From: Bacillota bacterium
Lineage (GTDB): Bacteria; Bacillota; Clostridia; Acetivibrionales; DTU013
Direction: 5' to 3'
DNA: 64,000 bases
Assembly (NCBI GenBank): GCA_023426125.1
Contig: JAFABI010000105.1
Location: forward strand, 94,969 to 158,968
Shown: positions 8,580-17,456 of the stretch, one piece after another
How the letters are laid out: every line of letters starts with the position of its first letter
Position numbering within the stretch: the first letter of the stretch is position 1
Translations under genes and position numbers: made by a program
The notes under the pieces: model-generated
What the model was told of the DNA's origin: nothing
Database searches by the model: none
The model's input: the letters and a program-made list of their open reading frames with translations, nothing else

Positions 8580-10397
8580 ATGAAAAGCTCTAGGAACTTA
8601 AGCCTTGTGCAGAAAGTATTTCTGCTTTCTCTAATCCTGCTGACACTGCCCACGTTGATTATAGCTTTTTATTTATACGAAAAACAGACAACACAATTCT
8701 ATGACCAACTAATGGAAGAAAGAAAGGTTGCAATTGAACAGCTGGCCGGAAATGTCCGTACTACCATCACTTCCGCCTCAGAGCTGTCAAAGGATCTGTC
8801 ATACCGCAGCCCGCTGATTGATCTGTTGAAGCGGCAAAACCTGTCTCAGTATCCCATCTGGTCGAAGCGTTATATCGACGAAATTGTTTCGTCGGTAAAA
8901 TATTCTTTAAAATATCAAAACCTTGGTATCGACGCAGTGAGGATTTACTCGCTTAATCCTGAAATCGGCAAAGAGATAACCGCCGGCGGCTATTTCTACC
9001 CAGCCGAGCATATTAAATCACTCGCATTTTTCAAGGATTTTATCTCTTCAAATAAGATAGTGGCGCTGTATTATCTTTCGGGTGACGAGGAGACCATCTA
9101 CTCAAAACTGCTCAATACCTCGTCATACTTAAAACACAGCAATGGTATTCTGCTGATGATTCGAAGAATTCTGGGATCGTCGGAGAATGGTGATCTTGGA
9201 TATATGGTGTTTGAGATGTCGCCCCGGAAAGTCTTTCCAAAACTAACAGACGATTCGAATGAAGAAGACGGCTATTTCGCCTGTTTCACCAATCTCGGCA
9301 ATTTCTACGGCACGCAGCCTCCGGAGTTTCTGGTACAATCAATGAAAAACAGTTCGCCTCAAGCCGGTGTCTTTACCATCAATGGACAGAAATACCTGTG
9401 CAACACCATCAGCGGATTCGATATCCTTATTGCCGGCGCCAAGCCCGTGAGCAGAACCCCGTTCGTACATTCCGCACTCAACCTGTCGCTCTTGCTTATA
9501 TGGCTGTCGCTGGCACAGTTGTTCATCCTGACACTGTTCATCAAACATGCCTTTGCCCGACTGCACAATGACCTCAACCAGATGGATAACATCGTGGCTC
9601 ACGAATTCAAGGGGCGCATCCCCATCCACAACGAGGACGAGATGGGCCAAATTGCCAGGCGCTACAATATACTGCTGGATCGCATCGATACCCTTGTGGA
9701 CGGCCTTGTGCAGAAAGAAACAGCGAACACCGCCGCACAGCTCAAATCGCTGCAGTATCAGATCAACCCGCACTTCATTTACAACACCCTGAACATCTTC
9801 TCAGGCTGTGCCGAGCAGAACGGCAGCAGCGAGCTCGCAGAAGCCATCGCTTCGTTCGGACACCTTCTGCGGTATAACCTCAAAAACGACAGCCTGTATT
9901 CAACCGTAGAGCAGGAACTGCAAAATGCCTCTTCCCTCATCGGCGTCTATTCCATCCGGTATTTTAACAGGTTACGTCTGGAGATCCATGCTGACCCCGG
10001 TGTGTGCAGGCTGCGTCTTATCAAATTTTTGCTGCAGCCTCTTCTGGAGAACTCGATCCTGCATGGACTCGTGGCGCCGCACACATCGATGCTTATCCAA
10101 ATCTCTATCGATGCATGCGATAAATTTCTTACCATCCGTGTGGTAGATGATGGCATAGGTATGTCTTCCGCACATTTGCAGCAAGTATGCGAGGGAGTGT
10201 TCAACGAAAATCCCATCGAAAAACCGCCGACAAGCGGGTCCTTTATCGGCCTGCGCAACATCTGGGAACGCTTGCACCTGTTTTATGGCAGTGAAGCCTC
10301 GATGGAAATAAACAGCGTGGAAAATGCCGGTATGAGCGTTTCAATCCGAATCCCGCTTGAACTGGCACAAGAGGTGTACACATGTATTCAGTTTTAA
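8580..10397 (+). CDS. Sensor histidine kinase, YesM-like
   Basis: 605 aa. Start ATG at 8580 has a TGGAG box about 9 bases upstream; a TTG at 8550 is less likely. Domains: TM1 at about 12-33, an extracellular sensory domain of about 260 residues, TM2 at about 298-322, HAMP, then the His_kinase region with QINPHFIYNT (phospho-His near residue 398) and HATPase with LLQPLLENSILHG near 485 and a late G box. It overlaps the response regulator gene by 16 bases. YesM/YesN pairs in Firmicutes control neighbouring CUT1 carbohydrate importers, which matches the divergent transporter here. Confidence 0.92.
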   Translation: MKSSRNLSLVQKVFLLSLILLTLPTLIIAFYLYEKQTTQFYDQLMEERKVAIEQLAGNVRTTITSASELSKDLSYRSPLIDLLKRQNLSQYPIWSKRYIDEIVSSVKYSLKYQNLGIDAVRIYSLNPEIGKEITAGGYFYPAEHIKSLAFFKDFISSNKIVALYYLSGDEETIYSKLLNTSSYLKHSNGILLMIRRILGSSENGDLGYMVFEMSPRKVFPKLTDDSNEEDGYFACFTNLGNFYGTQPPEFLVQSMKNSSPQAGVFTINGQKYLCNTISGFDILIAGAKPVSRTPFVHSALNLSLLLIWLSLAQLFILTLFIKHAFARLHNDLNQMDNIVAHEFKGRIPIHNEDEMGQIARRYNILLDRIDTLVDGLVQKETANTAAQLKSLQYQINPHFIYNTLNIFSGCAEQNGSSELAEAIASFGHLLRYNLKNDSLYSTVEQELQNASSLIGVYSIRYFNRLRLEIHADPGVCRLRLIKFLLQPLLENSILHGLVAPHTSMLIQISIDACDKFLTIRVVDDGIGMSSAHLQQVCEGVFNENPIEKPPTSGSFIGLRNIWERLHLFYGSEASMEINSVENAGMSVSIRIPLELAQEVYTCIQF

Positions 10398-11893
10398 TCG
10401 CCGACGATGAATACTTTATCTGTGAGGGAATCCGCACCAAGATTCATCGGTTGAAGATACCTGATATCGGTGAGGTGCGCACTTGCCTGAGTGGTGAGGA
10501 GGCGCTGAAGATTTGCCGGAGCTTCCGTCCGCAAATCGTTCTGACCGATATAAAGATGGGTAGCATCAGCGGTATCGATATGATCAGGGAACTGGGAAAA
10601 ATGTTATATCCCGTGCAATTTTTAGTCGTGAGCGGCTATGACGACTTTTCCTATGTAAAGGGTGCATTCCAGAGCGGAGCCATCGACTACCTGCTTAAGC
10701 CCGTACTTACGGACGACCTTAAACGCGTATTGGAAAATGCCTGTGCCAATTTAAAGCAGCTTCCCCTCCGCAAAGAAGCGCATCGCGGCGATTTGTTCCA
10801 TCTCTCGCATCACACGTTAAGCTTGTTGTATGCACAGTCGCAAAGTGAAACGGCTTCTCCCGGGCTATGTGCAAATTTGGACGCATGCGGGATCGGTGAA
10901 AAGTGTTGTATCGCACTGGTCGCTTTCGAAGCCCCGCAGCCCCGCGCTGAGATGGAGCGCCGCATCAACGAGCTGTATGACCGCTTTGGCCGTGATGGCA
11001 AGCTTCTGTGCAATGCCATATCCGAACAAAAACTATGCCTTCTGGCAGACAGTTCACTGGAGGAAACATTGTCCGGGCAGCTTAAGGAGCTTATCCGGAC
11101 AGCTTCCTTCTGCGGCTCTTGCATGGCTGCCGCAAGTCTCAGCCGGATAAGCATGCGCAAAGAAATTCCGCTTTTACGCCACGAAGCTGAAAAACAGCTT
11201 TGCAACAGGCTGACTCAGGGTTACGGCAGATTGTACAAAGCTGTCGATTTCCCTGCGGTAAAAAACGGCATGCAGCCCAAAATCAAGCACTTAATGTCAC
11301 AATACATCCAGACCCCGTCTCTGATTGTTTCTGAAGCGATGCGCCTGGATTTTTATAAAGAGCTGCACGCTATGGCACTGGCAGATCTGTGTAATTTTTA
11401 CCATTATTTTAATGAAATCCTGAATCTTGAATTAGTAAGCAACGAACTGGCTGAGAGTCCGGTACGCCCACGATCCTTTTTCGACTTTTGCAATTACGAA
11501 GAACTGGAGACGTTTCTGTACAGCCGCCTGTCCGAGTACGCACAACAGGTCTCGGCACAGCCCAAGCTAACCGACGTGACCTATGCGGTCCGTAAATATA
11601 TCGACGACCACTTCACAGAGAACCTGACGCTCTCCGATCTCGCCGACCGCTTTTTTGTCAGCTATTCACATCTGAGCAAGACCTTCCACAAAACCTTCCG
11701 TATGCCGTTCCAGGAGTATGTGTATATGCTGCGCATGGAACACGCAATGAAGCTGCTGCATCGGCCGGAGCTGTCCATACAGGACATTGCCGTGCAGATT
11801 GGGTACGAAAACCTGTTCAACTTTTCCCGTGCATTTAAGACATATTACGGGATGGCACCCAGCTATTTCAGAAAGAACAATGAAACGCATTGA
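10382..11893 (+). CDS. Response regulator with AraC-type DNA-binding domain, YesN-like
   Basis: 503 aa. The N-terminal receiver has acidic DD at 8-9, phospho-acceptor Asp56 in LTDIKMG and Lys in LLKPV near 107. A long middle region of low conservation follows, then an AraC HTH pair at about 400-500 (LSDLADRFFVSYSHLSKTF and IQDIAVQIGYENLFNFSRAF). It is co-transcribed with the YesM-like kinase and likely activates the divergent transporter operon through the direct repeats at 8432-8464. Confidence 0.92.
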   Translation: MYSVLIADDEYFICEGIRTKIHRLKIPDIGEVRTCLSGEEALKICRSFRPQIVLTDIKMGSISGIDMIRELGKMLYPVQFLVVSGYDDFSYVKGAFQSGAIDYLLKPVLTDDLKRVLENACANLKQLPLRKEAHRGDLFHLSHHTLSLLYAQSQSETASPGLCANLDACGIGEKCCIALVAFEAPQPRAEMERRINELYDRFGRDGKLLCNAISEQKLCLLADSSLEETLSGQLKELIRTASFCGSCMAAASLSRISMRKEIPLLRHEAEKQLCNRLTQGYGRLYKAVDFPAVKNGMQPKIKHLMSQYIQTPSLIVSEAMRLDFYKELHAMALADLCNFYHYFNEILNLELVSNELAESPVRPRSFFDFCNYEELETFLYSRLSEYAQQVSAQPKLTDVTYAVRKYIDDHFTENLTLSDLADRFFVSYSHLSKTFHKTFRMPFQEYVYMLRMEHAMKLLHRPELSIQDIAVQIGYENLFNFSRAFKTYYGMAPSYFRKNNETH

Positions 11894-11961
11894 CCCGCGG
11901 TGCAAGTACCTCAGCCTGCATTTTACCATTCCCGGTGAGCGGCGGCGTTTTTTTATGAAGT

Positions 11962-11998
11962 AAAAAAGGCTATTCCTTTCGGAAATAGCCTTTTTTCG
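11962..11998. terminator. Bidirectional terminator between yesN-like and HD genes
   Basis: A GGCTATT..AATAGCC stem with a TTTC-type loop is flanked by A6 on one side and T6 on the other, so it can terminate both converging transcripts. The last six codons of the minus-strand HD gene lie inside the stem. Confidence 0.85.
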
Positions 11999-12563
11999 AC
12001 GCGTCTTCAATCATTCTGCCCACATACTCCGCGATGACCCGGGGAGCTCTTTCAAAAACCAACCGGTTTCTATTGTAAACCTGTTCAACGGTGATGCCGT
12101 ATTCCTTCCACATCTTCCCCTGCGAAGAGGAATTCAGGAGCAGCGGCTCCACCCTGTCCACCGTCGCCGCACATAAAGCCTCTGCGGATTCCGCCCGTTC
12201 AAATTCCTGCCACAAGGACCGGTATTCCTCCGCCTGGTCTTCCGGCAGCAGGGAAAAAAGCTTCTCCGCCGCTCTGGTTTCCCTTTCCTCCTTGTCGCCA
12301 TGGGCCTGCTCATCATAAGCAAAGGTATCCCCTGCATATATTTCTACCAGGTCATGGATCAGAACCATTTTGATGGTTTTGAGCAGGTCGGCCCCTTTAA
12401 AGTACTCCGAAAGCACCATGACCATCATGGCAAGGTGCCACGAATGCTCCGTATCGTTTTCCCTCCGGGAGCCGTCGGACAGGTAGTTGCGGCGAAGCAC
12501 GGCCTTCAGCCTGTCAATTTCCAGAATAAACTGCATTTGCCGTTCCAGACGGTCCTGTTCCAT
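11970..12563 (-). CDS. HD-domain nucleotidase, YfbR/5'-deoxynucleotidase-like
   Basis: 197 aa. The start at 12563 (MEQDRLERQM) follows an AGAGGTG box; a longer frame would run into the upstream gene. HD residues are visible: NDTEHSWHLA (His40/His43), MVLIHDLVEI (His70, Asp71), and VDRVEPLL with a further Asp near 140, the pattern of YfbR-type 5'-deoxynucleotidases that dephosphorylate deoxynucleoside monophosphates. It is the last gene of the purine-riboswitch operon, so a role in nucleotide or nucleoside turnover fits both family and context. Confidence 0.8.
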   Translation of the reverse strand: MEQDRLERQMQFILEIDRLKAVLRRNYLSDGSRRENDTEHSWHLAMMVMVLSEYFKGADLLKTIKMVLIHDLVEIYAGDTFAYDEQAHGDKEERETRAAEKLFSLLPEDQAEEYRSLWQEFERAESAEALCAATVDRVEPLLLNSSSQGKMWKEYGITVEQVYNRNRLVFERAPRVIAEYVGRMIEDASKKGYFRKE

Positions 12564-12574
12564 AAACACCTCTT

Positions 12575-13150
12575 TCAAACTTGGGGTATAATGGTCTGAA
12601 TTCTTTTCAGCCTGGGCGCCAGCAGAAGGACGACAAAAGGCGTCAGGGCGATGGGCACCACGTCGGCGATACCGATCCAGACAACGCAATACCAGTAGTC
12701 AAGGCCTGTGAAGAAGGACAGTGACAGGCTTGTGGTCAGTATCATGAGACATCCGAAGAGCACCGACCAGAACATGGACGTCCAGATGAATCTGCCCTTA
12801 TTGGCGGTCAATTCATCCAAAGTTTTTCCGCGAAGCATGATAAAGGCGGGAAGCGCTGCGCTCAAAGCAACAGTGATTCCGTCCGTCAGCAATGTGTGAG
12901 GCGCAATAAAATAGCCTCCCAGAAGGGACCATACGAGGGTGCCTATGTAGCCTGCAAAAAATCCGGTCACCGGACCGAACAGGAATGCGATGGCTACGAT
13001 CATAAATGCAAAGGTTCTAAAATGCACTGCTCCCGGTATCAACGGGATCGGGCTGCCATATGCCCACAGTACGCCGGTCAACACTCCGAAAATAACAAAG
13101 AAGATGATGTTGACAAAGGTAAATTTCTTTTTGGTTTGAACCGCCGACAT
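12575..13150 (-). CDS. ECF transporter substrate-binding S component, predicted purine-related
   Basis: 191 aa with about six membrane helices and no ATPase. The length and the pattern SPIPLIPGAVHFRTF, FGPVTGFFAGYIGTL, LGGYFIAPHTLLTDG are those of ECF S components (the ligand-binding membrane subunit). It is encoded 12 bases before the HD gene and in one operon with T and double-ATPase genes. The ligand cannot be read directly; the upstream guanine-type riboswitch and phosphoribosyltransferase point to a purine base or purine-like compound. The start has an AGGAGG box 8 bases upstream. Confidence 0.82.
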   Translation of the reverse strand: MSAVQTKKKFTFVNIIFFVIFGVLTGVLWAYGSPIPLIPGAVHFRTFAFMIVAIAFLFGPVTGFFAGYIGTLVWSLLGGYFIAPHTLLTDGITVALSAALPAFIMLRGKTLDELTANKGRFIWTSMFWSVLFGCLMILTTSLSLSFFTGLDYWYCVVWIGIADVVPIALTPFVVLLLAPRLKRIQTIIPQV

Positions 13151-13162
13151 GCTTCATACCTC

Positions 13163-13942
13163 CTAATAATTGGTTTTTGCAAAAGCAGATAGTATATCCT
13201 TAAGCTCTTTGACCGCATAGTCAAACAGCCTTTTGCCTTTTTCAGCCGTGGCAAAGGTAGGTGCGCCGATTACGCCGCTTTTGGTGACATCGCTGGTTTT
13301 CCAGCCTGCATTGTACGGACCGAATACGGTGACAAAATCATTGTCCCGCAGGCTTTCCACCGGATCCTCATCCACCGCCAGCTCCATATGCACTGTCTCG
13401 GGACGGGCATGGAGCATCAGCGACGTCTCCAGCTCGCAGGCATGGAATACGCCGTAGGTCCCCGACTCCTTCAGCCCCTCAAGCCCTTTGTTCCAAAAAG
13501 GCGTAAACCACCAGTCGAAAACAAAGACCTTCATGTCGAAATCAATTCTCAGATCCCGGCTGATCATGTTCAGCATGTCGGTATTGCCGCCGTGGCTGTT
13601 GAACAGCACCAGCTTTCTGAAGCCGCTGCGGGAAATGGCTTCCGCAATGTCATGAAGCATGGCGTAGTAGGTTTGTGTTCCAAAGGTCAGCGTCCCGGCA
13701 AAGCCCATGTGCTCGTTGCTTTTTCCGATGCAGAGCTGCGGAGCGAAAATAAGGCTCCCGCCGTCAAATTGCTGTGTTTCCACGATCCGGTCCACCAACG
13801 CCGACAGGATAATGGCGTCGGTGCCTACAGGCAGGTGCGCTCCATGCTGCTCCGTAGCAGCCGTCGGCAGCAGAACCACCGCCGTGTCCTTGTCGATGGC
13901 TGCGATTTCATCCCTGGTCAGGTTTTCCCATTTTGCAATCAT
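13163..13942 (-). CDS. Creatininase-family amidohydrolase
   Basis: 259 aa. Metal-binding motifs of the family are present: TEQHGAHLPVGTD near 30-42 (Glu31, His33, Asp42), FNSHGGN near 115, and a late ACELETS Glu. Family members open lactam or amide rings (creatinine) or deformylate ring-opened purine derivatives (FAPy deformylase). It sits between the T and S genes of an ECF transporter in a purine-riboswitch operon, so hydrolysis of a purine-like ring or amide compound brought in by that transporter is a reasonable inference. Cytoplasmic, no signal peptide. Confidence 0.85.
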   Translation of the reverse strand: MIAKWENLTRDEIAAIDKDTAVVLLPTAATEQHGAHLPVGTDAIILSALVDRIVETQQFDGGSLIFAPQLCIGKSNEHMGFAGTLTFGTQTYYAMLHDIAEAISRSGFRKLVLFNSHGGNTDMLNMISRDLRIDFDMKVFVFDWWFTPFWNKGLEGLKESGTYGVFHACELETSLMLHARPETVHMELAVDEDPVESLRDNDFVTVFGPYNAGWKTSDVTKSGVIGAPTFATAEKGKRLFDYAVKELKDILSAFAKTNY

Positions 13943-13972
13943 TCTTTTATCCCCCCAAATCCCATTTACAAT

Positions 13973-14788
13973 TTACAGCGGAATATACAGCAAGACCTGA
14001 AGAATTGCCGTTACCGCCGTAGCCGCCACCGTAACCGTGACAAAAACCGTATCCAGCCAGGTTGCCTTTATGGCCTTATACGAGGTGCGCTTTACCTTGA
14101 AATTCAGCTTATAGTAATGCATGGCCAGCGAAATGGAATGGCCCTTGCCCAGTACGCGGAAAAGAAGAGGCAGAGAAACAATCACATAATTCTTCAATTT
14201 TGCCACGGCGCCGCACTTGTCCACCTCAAGGCCGCGGGAGCTTTGCGCTTCCATGATGGTATAAAACTCCTTGATGATCATGGGGATGATCTGAAAAACA
14301 AGTCCGATGCCAAAGGCTACGGCATAAGGAACCCTCCATGAACGGAGGCCCAGAATGATCTGGCTGAAGTTGGTGGACAGGATGACGGTGTAAAAGGCGG
14401 AAATCATCAGGAAAATCCTCAGGGCAAACACTCCGCCCTTGTAAAAATCAAACCACTCCAGGCTGAAGACCTGGCTGCTCTGCAAGATATCCACCGACGT
14501 CCGGTAAATCACGGGGCCGTCGTTTAGCTTAAACATCCCAAGCACCAGCCACAGCAGAAAAATAAACAGCAGCAGCACCTTCACCTTTCCCGCCAGGATC
14601 AGGATATATTTACCTATATGGCTTGTCGCCCAGATGACCGTGAACACGGCAAACAGGAATAACAGGGCCACACCGCTTTTAACGAAGGAGGTCAGTACCG
14701 ACATGACGATAAAGAACACAAATTTTGTCCGTGGATCCAACCTGTGCAAGAAAGAATTCATTTCAACATATTGTAAAAAATCACCCAT
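13973..14788 (-). CDS. ECF transporter T component (EcfT-like)
   Basis: 271 aa. Membrane protein with hydrophobic helices in the N-terminal and C-terminal thirds and a cytoplasmic coupling region carrying SSRGLEVDK near 185, an S-R-G type motif like those by which EcfT proteins contact the ATPases. It lies directly between the A-A ATPase gene and the creatininase gene, completing a dedicated (group I type) ECF importer with the S component two genes downstream. Confidence 0.87.
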   Translation of the reverse strand: MGDFLQYVEMNSFLHRLDPRTKFVFFIVMSVLTSFVKSGVALLFLFAVFTVIWATSHIGKYILILAGKVKVLLLFIFLLWLVLGMFKLNDGPVIYRTSVDILQSSQVFSLEWFDFYKGGVFALRIFLMISAFYTVILSTNFSQIILGLRSWRVPYAVAFGIGLVFQIIPMIIKEFYTIMEAQSSRGLEVDKCGAVAKLKNYVIVSLPLLFRVLGKGHSISLAMHYYKLNFKVKRTSYKAIKATWLDTVFVTVTVAATAVTAILQVLLYIPL

Positions 14789-14802
14789 TTTATCCCCTCC
14801 GG

Positions 14803-16491
14803 TTATTCAAGAGTCGTCAAAGCATTGCGGCCGCCTGATGACGCCAGCCGATCTACCACCTGCGCCACAAAGGCGTTTACGTCGCAGCAGAGCCCGGAAA
14901 GCCCGAAATGCTTTGACAGGCTTACAACGGGCGGCAAAGCAATGCTGATCCGGTCGAAGAGCTCCTCCCGGCAGGCCAGGGAATGCTTTTCATCCTGAGC
15001 CAGCTTGACTCCTTCATTGAGAATAATAATTTCATCGGATATCTTAAATACCAAAGGAATGTCATGACTGATGATAACCACCGTTTTTCCCTTTTTGACC
15101 AGATGCTTGACGATCTCCTCCAGCCTGTTCTTCAAATGCAGGTCCATCCCCAGCGTCGGTTCATCAAAAATAATCACCTCGGCGCTGGAAAAGAATACCG
15201 ACAGAATGGTCAGCAGGTGCTTTTTCCCCATGGACAGGTTGACGGGCAGCTCATCCTTGTGCTGCAGCAGGCCGTAGCAGTCAAGAAGCTCCAGGGCCTC
15301 CTCCTCGCTGTAGGGAACGCCCTGGGCGGTGGCGCAGAAAATCAGTTCACGGTAAACGGTTTCCTCAAAGAGCATATGCTCGGGATGCTGGAATACCAGA
15401 ATAATGTCCCTGCTGATCTGCGCAACGGACTTTCCAGTGGTTTCCATGCCGTTGTACCGGACGGTCCCCCCGGTAGGCCGGTACAAACCGTTGAGGTGCT
15501 TGACAAAGGTCGTCTTGCCGGAGCCGTTCTGCCCCAGGATGGAAACCACCTTTCCTTTTTGAAAGCCGGCATCTACCTCCATTAATGCATGGAAGCCGTC
15601 GGCAAAAGTCTTGCAGATGCCCTCGGCCACCAGGACCTCCTCCGTTTTTTCGCCGGAACGGGCTGCCGGAGGGCTGAAGCTCTTCCGCCCGATAAATTTT
15701 TCGATTTCATCCCTGGCTTCCTGCAGAGTATGAAAAGCCTTCATGCCCTGAACTTTTTTAGAAAGCTCCCGGTAGATCTCCACCTCCTGGGGAATGGTCA
15801 CCCCCAGTCTTTCCTGTATCTCAAAATTGCCGTAAAATTCGTCCTTTCCGCCGTCAAAGACGATTTCCCCGTCAATGAGGCCGATGACATGGTCCACGAT
15901 ATCGGAGAACCAGTCCATATTGTTATCCACGATGACGGTAGACTGTCCGGTGGCCTTCAGTTGGTTCAGGACAAACTGGATCAGCTTCTTGCCGTTGGGA
16001 TCCAGCGAGCTGACAGGCTCGTCCATGATCAGAAGCTCCGGCTGCATGGCCAGTACCGAAGCAATGCAGACAGCCTGGCGCTGGCCTCCCGAAAGAGTGG
16101 CCACCGAACGCTTCCGGAGGTGCTGGATATTTAAAAGGTCCAGGACATATTCCACCCGTTCGGCAATAATCCCGCTCTCCAGCCCCATGTTCTCGATCCC
16201 GAAGGAAAGGGCGTCCTCCACGCCGTAGCCAAACAGCTGGTTTTCCGGCGTCTGGCTCACCACGGAGATGTTAACGCTCTCGTCCACATCAAAGGAACCT
16301 TCGAATGCACCCATGGGCATCAAAGCGGGAATTACGCCGCTCAATATGCTGACAAGGGTGGATTTTCCACAACCGCTGGGGCCAACAATCGCCGTAACCT
16401 TGCCTTCCTCGATGTCAAAGCTGACATTTTTCAGAACCGGCCGGGCATCGGCGCTATATTTGTAACTGATATTTTCTGCACGGAAACTCAA
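14803..16491 (-). CDS. ECF transporter fused double ATPase (A-A')
   Basis: 562 aa with two ABC ATPase domains in one chain. The first has Walker A GPSGCGKST near 37, signature LSGGQRQAV and Walker B LLIMDEPVSSLD. The second has Walker A GQNGSGKTTF near 318, Walker B VIIFDEPTLGMD, but the signature is altered to LSMGKKHLL. A C-terminal tail of about 60 residues follows. Start is a TTG at 16491 with an AGGAG box 8 bases upstream. It energises the T and S components encoded downstream. Confidence 0.9.
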   Translation of the reverse strand: MSFRAENISYKYSADARPVLKNVSFDIEEGKVTAIVGPSGCGKSTLVSILSGVIPALMPMGAFEGSFDVDESVNISVVSQTPENQLFGYGVEDALSFGIENMGLESGIIAERVEYVLDLLNIQHLRKRSVATLSGGQRQAVCIASVLAMQPELLIMDEPVSSLDPNGKKLIQFVLNQLKATGQSTVIVDNNMDWFSDIVDHVIGLIDGEIVFDGGKDEFYGNFEIQERLGVTIPQEVEIYRELSKKVQGMKAFHTLQEARDEIEKFIGRKSFSPPAARSGEKTEEVLVAEGICKTFADGFHALMEVDAGFQKGKVVSILGQNGSGKTTFVKHLNGLYRPTGGTVRYNGMETTGKSVAQISRDIILVFQHPEHMLFEETVYRELIFCATAQGVPYSEEEALELLDCYGLLQHKDELPVNLSMGKKHLLTILSVFFSSAEVIIFDEPTLGMDLHLKNRLEEIVKHLVKKGKTVVIISHDIPLVFKISDEIIILNEGVKLAQDEKHSLACREELFDRISIALPPVVSLSKHFGLSGLCCDVNAFVAQVVDRLASSGGRNALTTLE

Positions 16492-16536
16492 AACCCTATC
16501 TCCTAACGTAAATAAAATGAACCTTTTCCGGAATCC

Positions 16537-17088
16537 TCAGCGCTGCGGCTTGACGGCAAACACCGGAAGCTTCTCGAGATAAATGATGTCCTTGCGGTCC
16601 GCGGAATCTCCCTCTGCCAGAATAGCAGCCTTGCCGGCCACAATTCCGCCGGCCTTCCTTATGAGCGACTCCATCGCCTTAATGGATTCCCCCGTACTGA
16701 TGACGTCGTCGACGATCAGGATCCGTTTTCCTTTGATCATCTCGCTCTCCTCTTTTTCCAGACACAGAATCTGCTTCGCCTGGGTCGTGATGGAATAAAC
16801 CTCCGTTACAAAGGGATCCGTCATGTACGGCTTGATGCTTTTTCTGGCGACAAAATACCTTTTCATTTCCAGCAGGCGGGAAAGCTCCTGAACCAGCGGT
16901 ATCCCCTTGGCCTCCGCCGTAATCATATAGTCTACGGCTGGAATCCTTTCCTTCAACTCCAGGGCCGCGTTGATGACAAGCTCCGAATCCCCCAGGATCA
17001 CAAAGCTTGCAATCTCCATGGAATCCGAAATCCGGATGATGGGCAGCTTTCTTTCAAGGTTGGCTACTTTCAGATCATAGTATTTCAT
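16537..17088 (-). CDS. Phosphoribosyltransferase (purine type, Apt/Xpt-like)
   Basis: 183 aa. Start chosen at the second of two close ATGs (17088, MKYYDLKVAN), which sits about 8 bases from a GGGGGAG box. The PRPP-binding motif ILIVDDVISTGES is at 123-135, and AEAKGIP plus VARKSIKPY correspond to the Apt-like hood and flexible loop. Length matches Apt/Xpt enzymes, which join a purine base to PRPP. It directly follows a guanine-type riboswitch with terminator, so guanine or xanthine is the most likely base, though sequence alone does not settle it. Confidence 0.85.
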   Translation of the reverse strand: MKYYDLKVANLERKLPIIRISDSMEIASFVILGDSELVINAALELKERIPAVDYMITAEAKGIPLVQELSRLLEMKRYFVARKSIKPYMTDPFVTEVYSITTQAKQILCLEKEESEMIKGKRILIVDDVISTGESIKAMESLIRKAGGIVAGKAAILAEGDSADRKDIIYLEKLPVFAVKPQR

Positions 17089-17105
17089 ACGCATCTCCCC
17101 CTCGG

Positions 17106-17146
17106 CAAATAAAAATAAAACAGACCGGGACAGTGTCTCCGATCTG
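17106..17146 (-). terminator. Riboswitch-associated rho-independent terminator
   Basis: On the minus strand the 8-bp stem CAGATCGG/CCGGTCTG (one G-U; arms 17139-17146 and 17121-17128) is followed by TTTTATTTTTATTT just before the phosphoribosyltransferase RBS. It is the expression platform of the upstream purine aptamer: ligand binding should favour this hairpin and stop transcription. A CAGAT/ATCTG pairing with the segment after P1 is a possible antiterminator. Confidence 0.75.
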
Positions 17147-17236
17147 CTGCATATGCTCCGTGCCGGACTGCGGCCAGGCATCCCCGACCGACCCGGCCGG
17201 ACTTCACCTCACTTGCATCCCGACAGATAAACAAAC

Positions 17237-17304
17237 GCCATAGCGTAGGCAATTTACGGCTGCCACGTAGAGACCCCCACACCATATCTGTGGTTTTATA
17301 TAGC
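17237..17304 (-). ncRNA. Purine riboswitch aptamer, guanine/xanthine-type
   Basis: Minus-strand 68-nt aptamer. P1 pairs GCTAT with ATGGC; P2 is CCACA/TGTGG closing loop GATATGG; J2/3 is TCTCTAC; P3 closes loop CCGTAAA. Both loop sequences are identical to those of the Bacillus xpt aptamer and make the kissing interaction. J3/1 reads GCT, placing a C at the specificity position (C74), which selects guanine-like purines over adenine. P3 has one bulged U. It controls the phosphoribosyltransferase-ECF-creatininase operon. Confidence 0.93.
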
Positions 17305-17343
17305 TTATCCATGTATTCTACATTTTTCGATTAATTGTGCTAA

Positions 17344-17372
17344 ATTATATCACGCCGTGAAGCGAATAGCAA
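17344..17372 (-). promoter_or_regulatory. Promoter of the purine riboswitch operon
   Basis: On the minus strand: -35 TTGCTA (17367-17372), 17-base spacer, -10 TATAAT (17344-17349) preceded by TG (extended -10). Transcription would start near 17337, about 33 bases ahead of the aptamer. Confidence 0.7.
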
Positions 17373-17414
17373 TAACCGATTGTCTCCTGAAACGGCGAAC
17401 GCATGAATTAATTT

Positions 17415-17456
17415 AAAGGTAAAAGATTGTCGAGGCAATCTTTTACCTTTTTTAAT
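17415..17456. terminator. Strong hairpin with T-run (plus-oriented)
   Basis: A perfect 15-bp stem (17415-17429 with 17436-17450, arm AAAGGTAAAAGATTG) has a 6-base loop and a T-run of six including the end of the stem on the plus strand. No plus-strand gene ends nearby. It more likely stops minus-strand readthrough from the AraC gene ending at 17603, where its T-run is weaker, insulating the riboswitch promoter. Confidence 0.6.
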
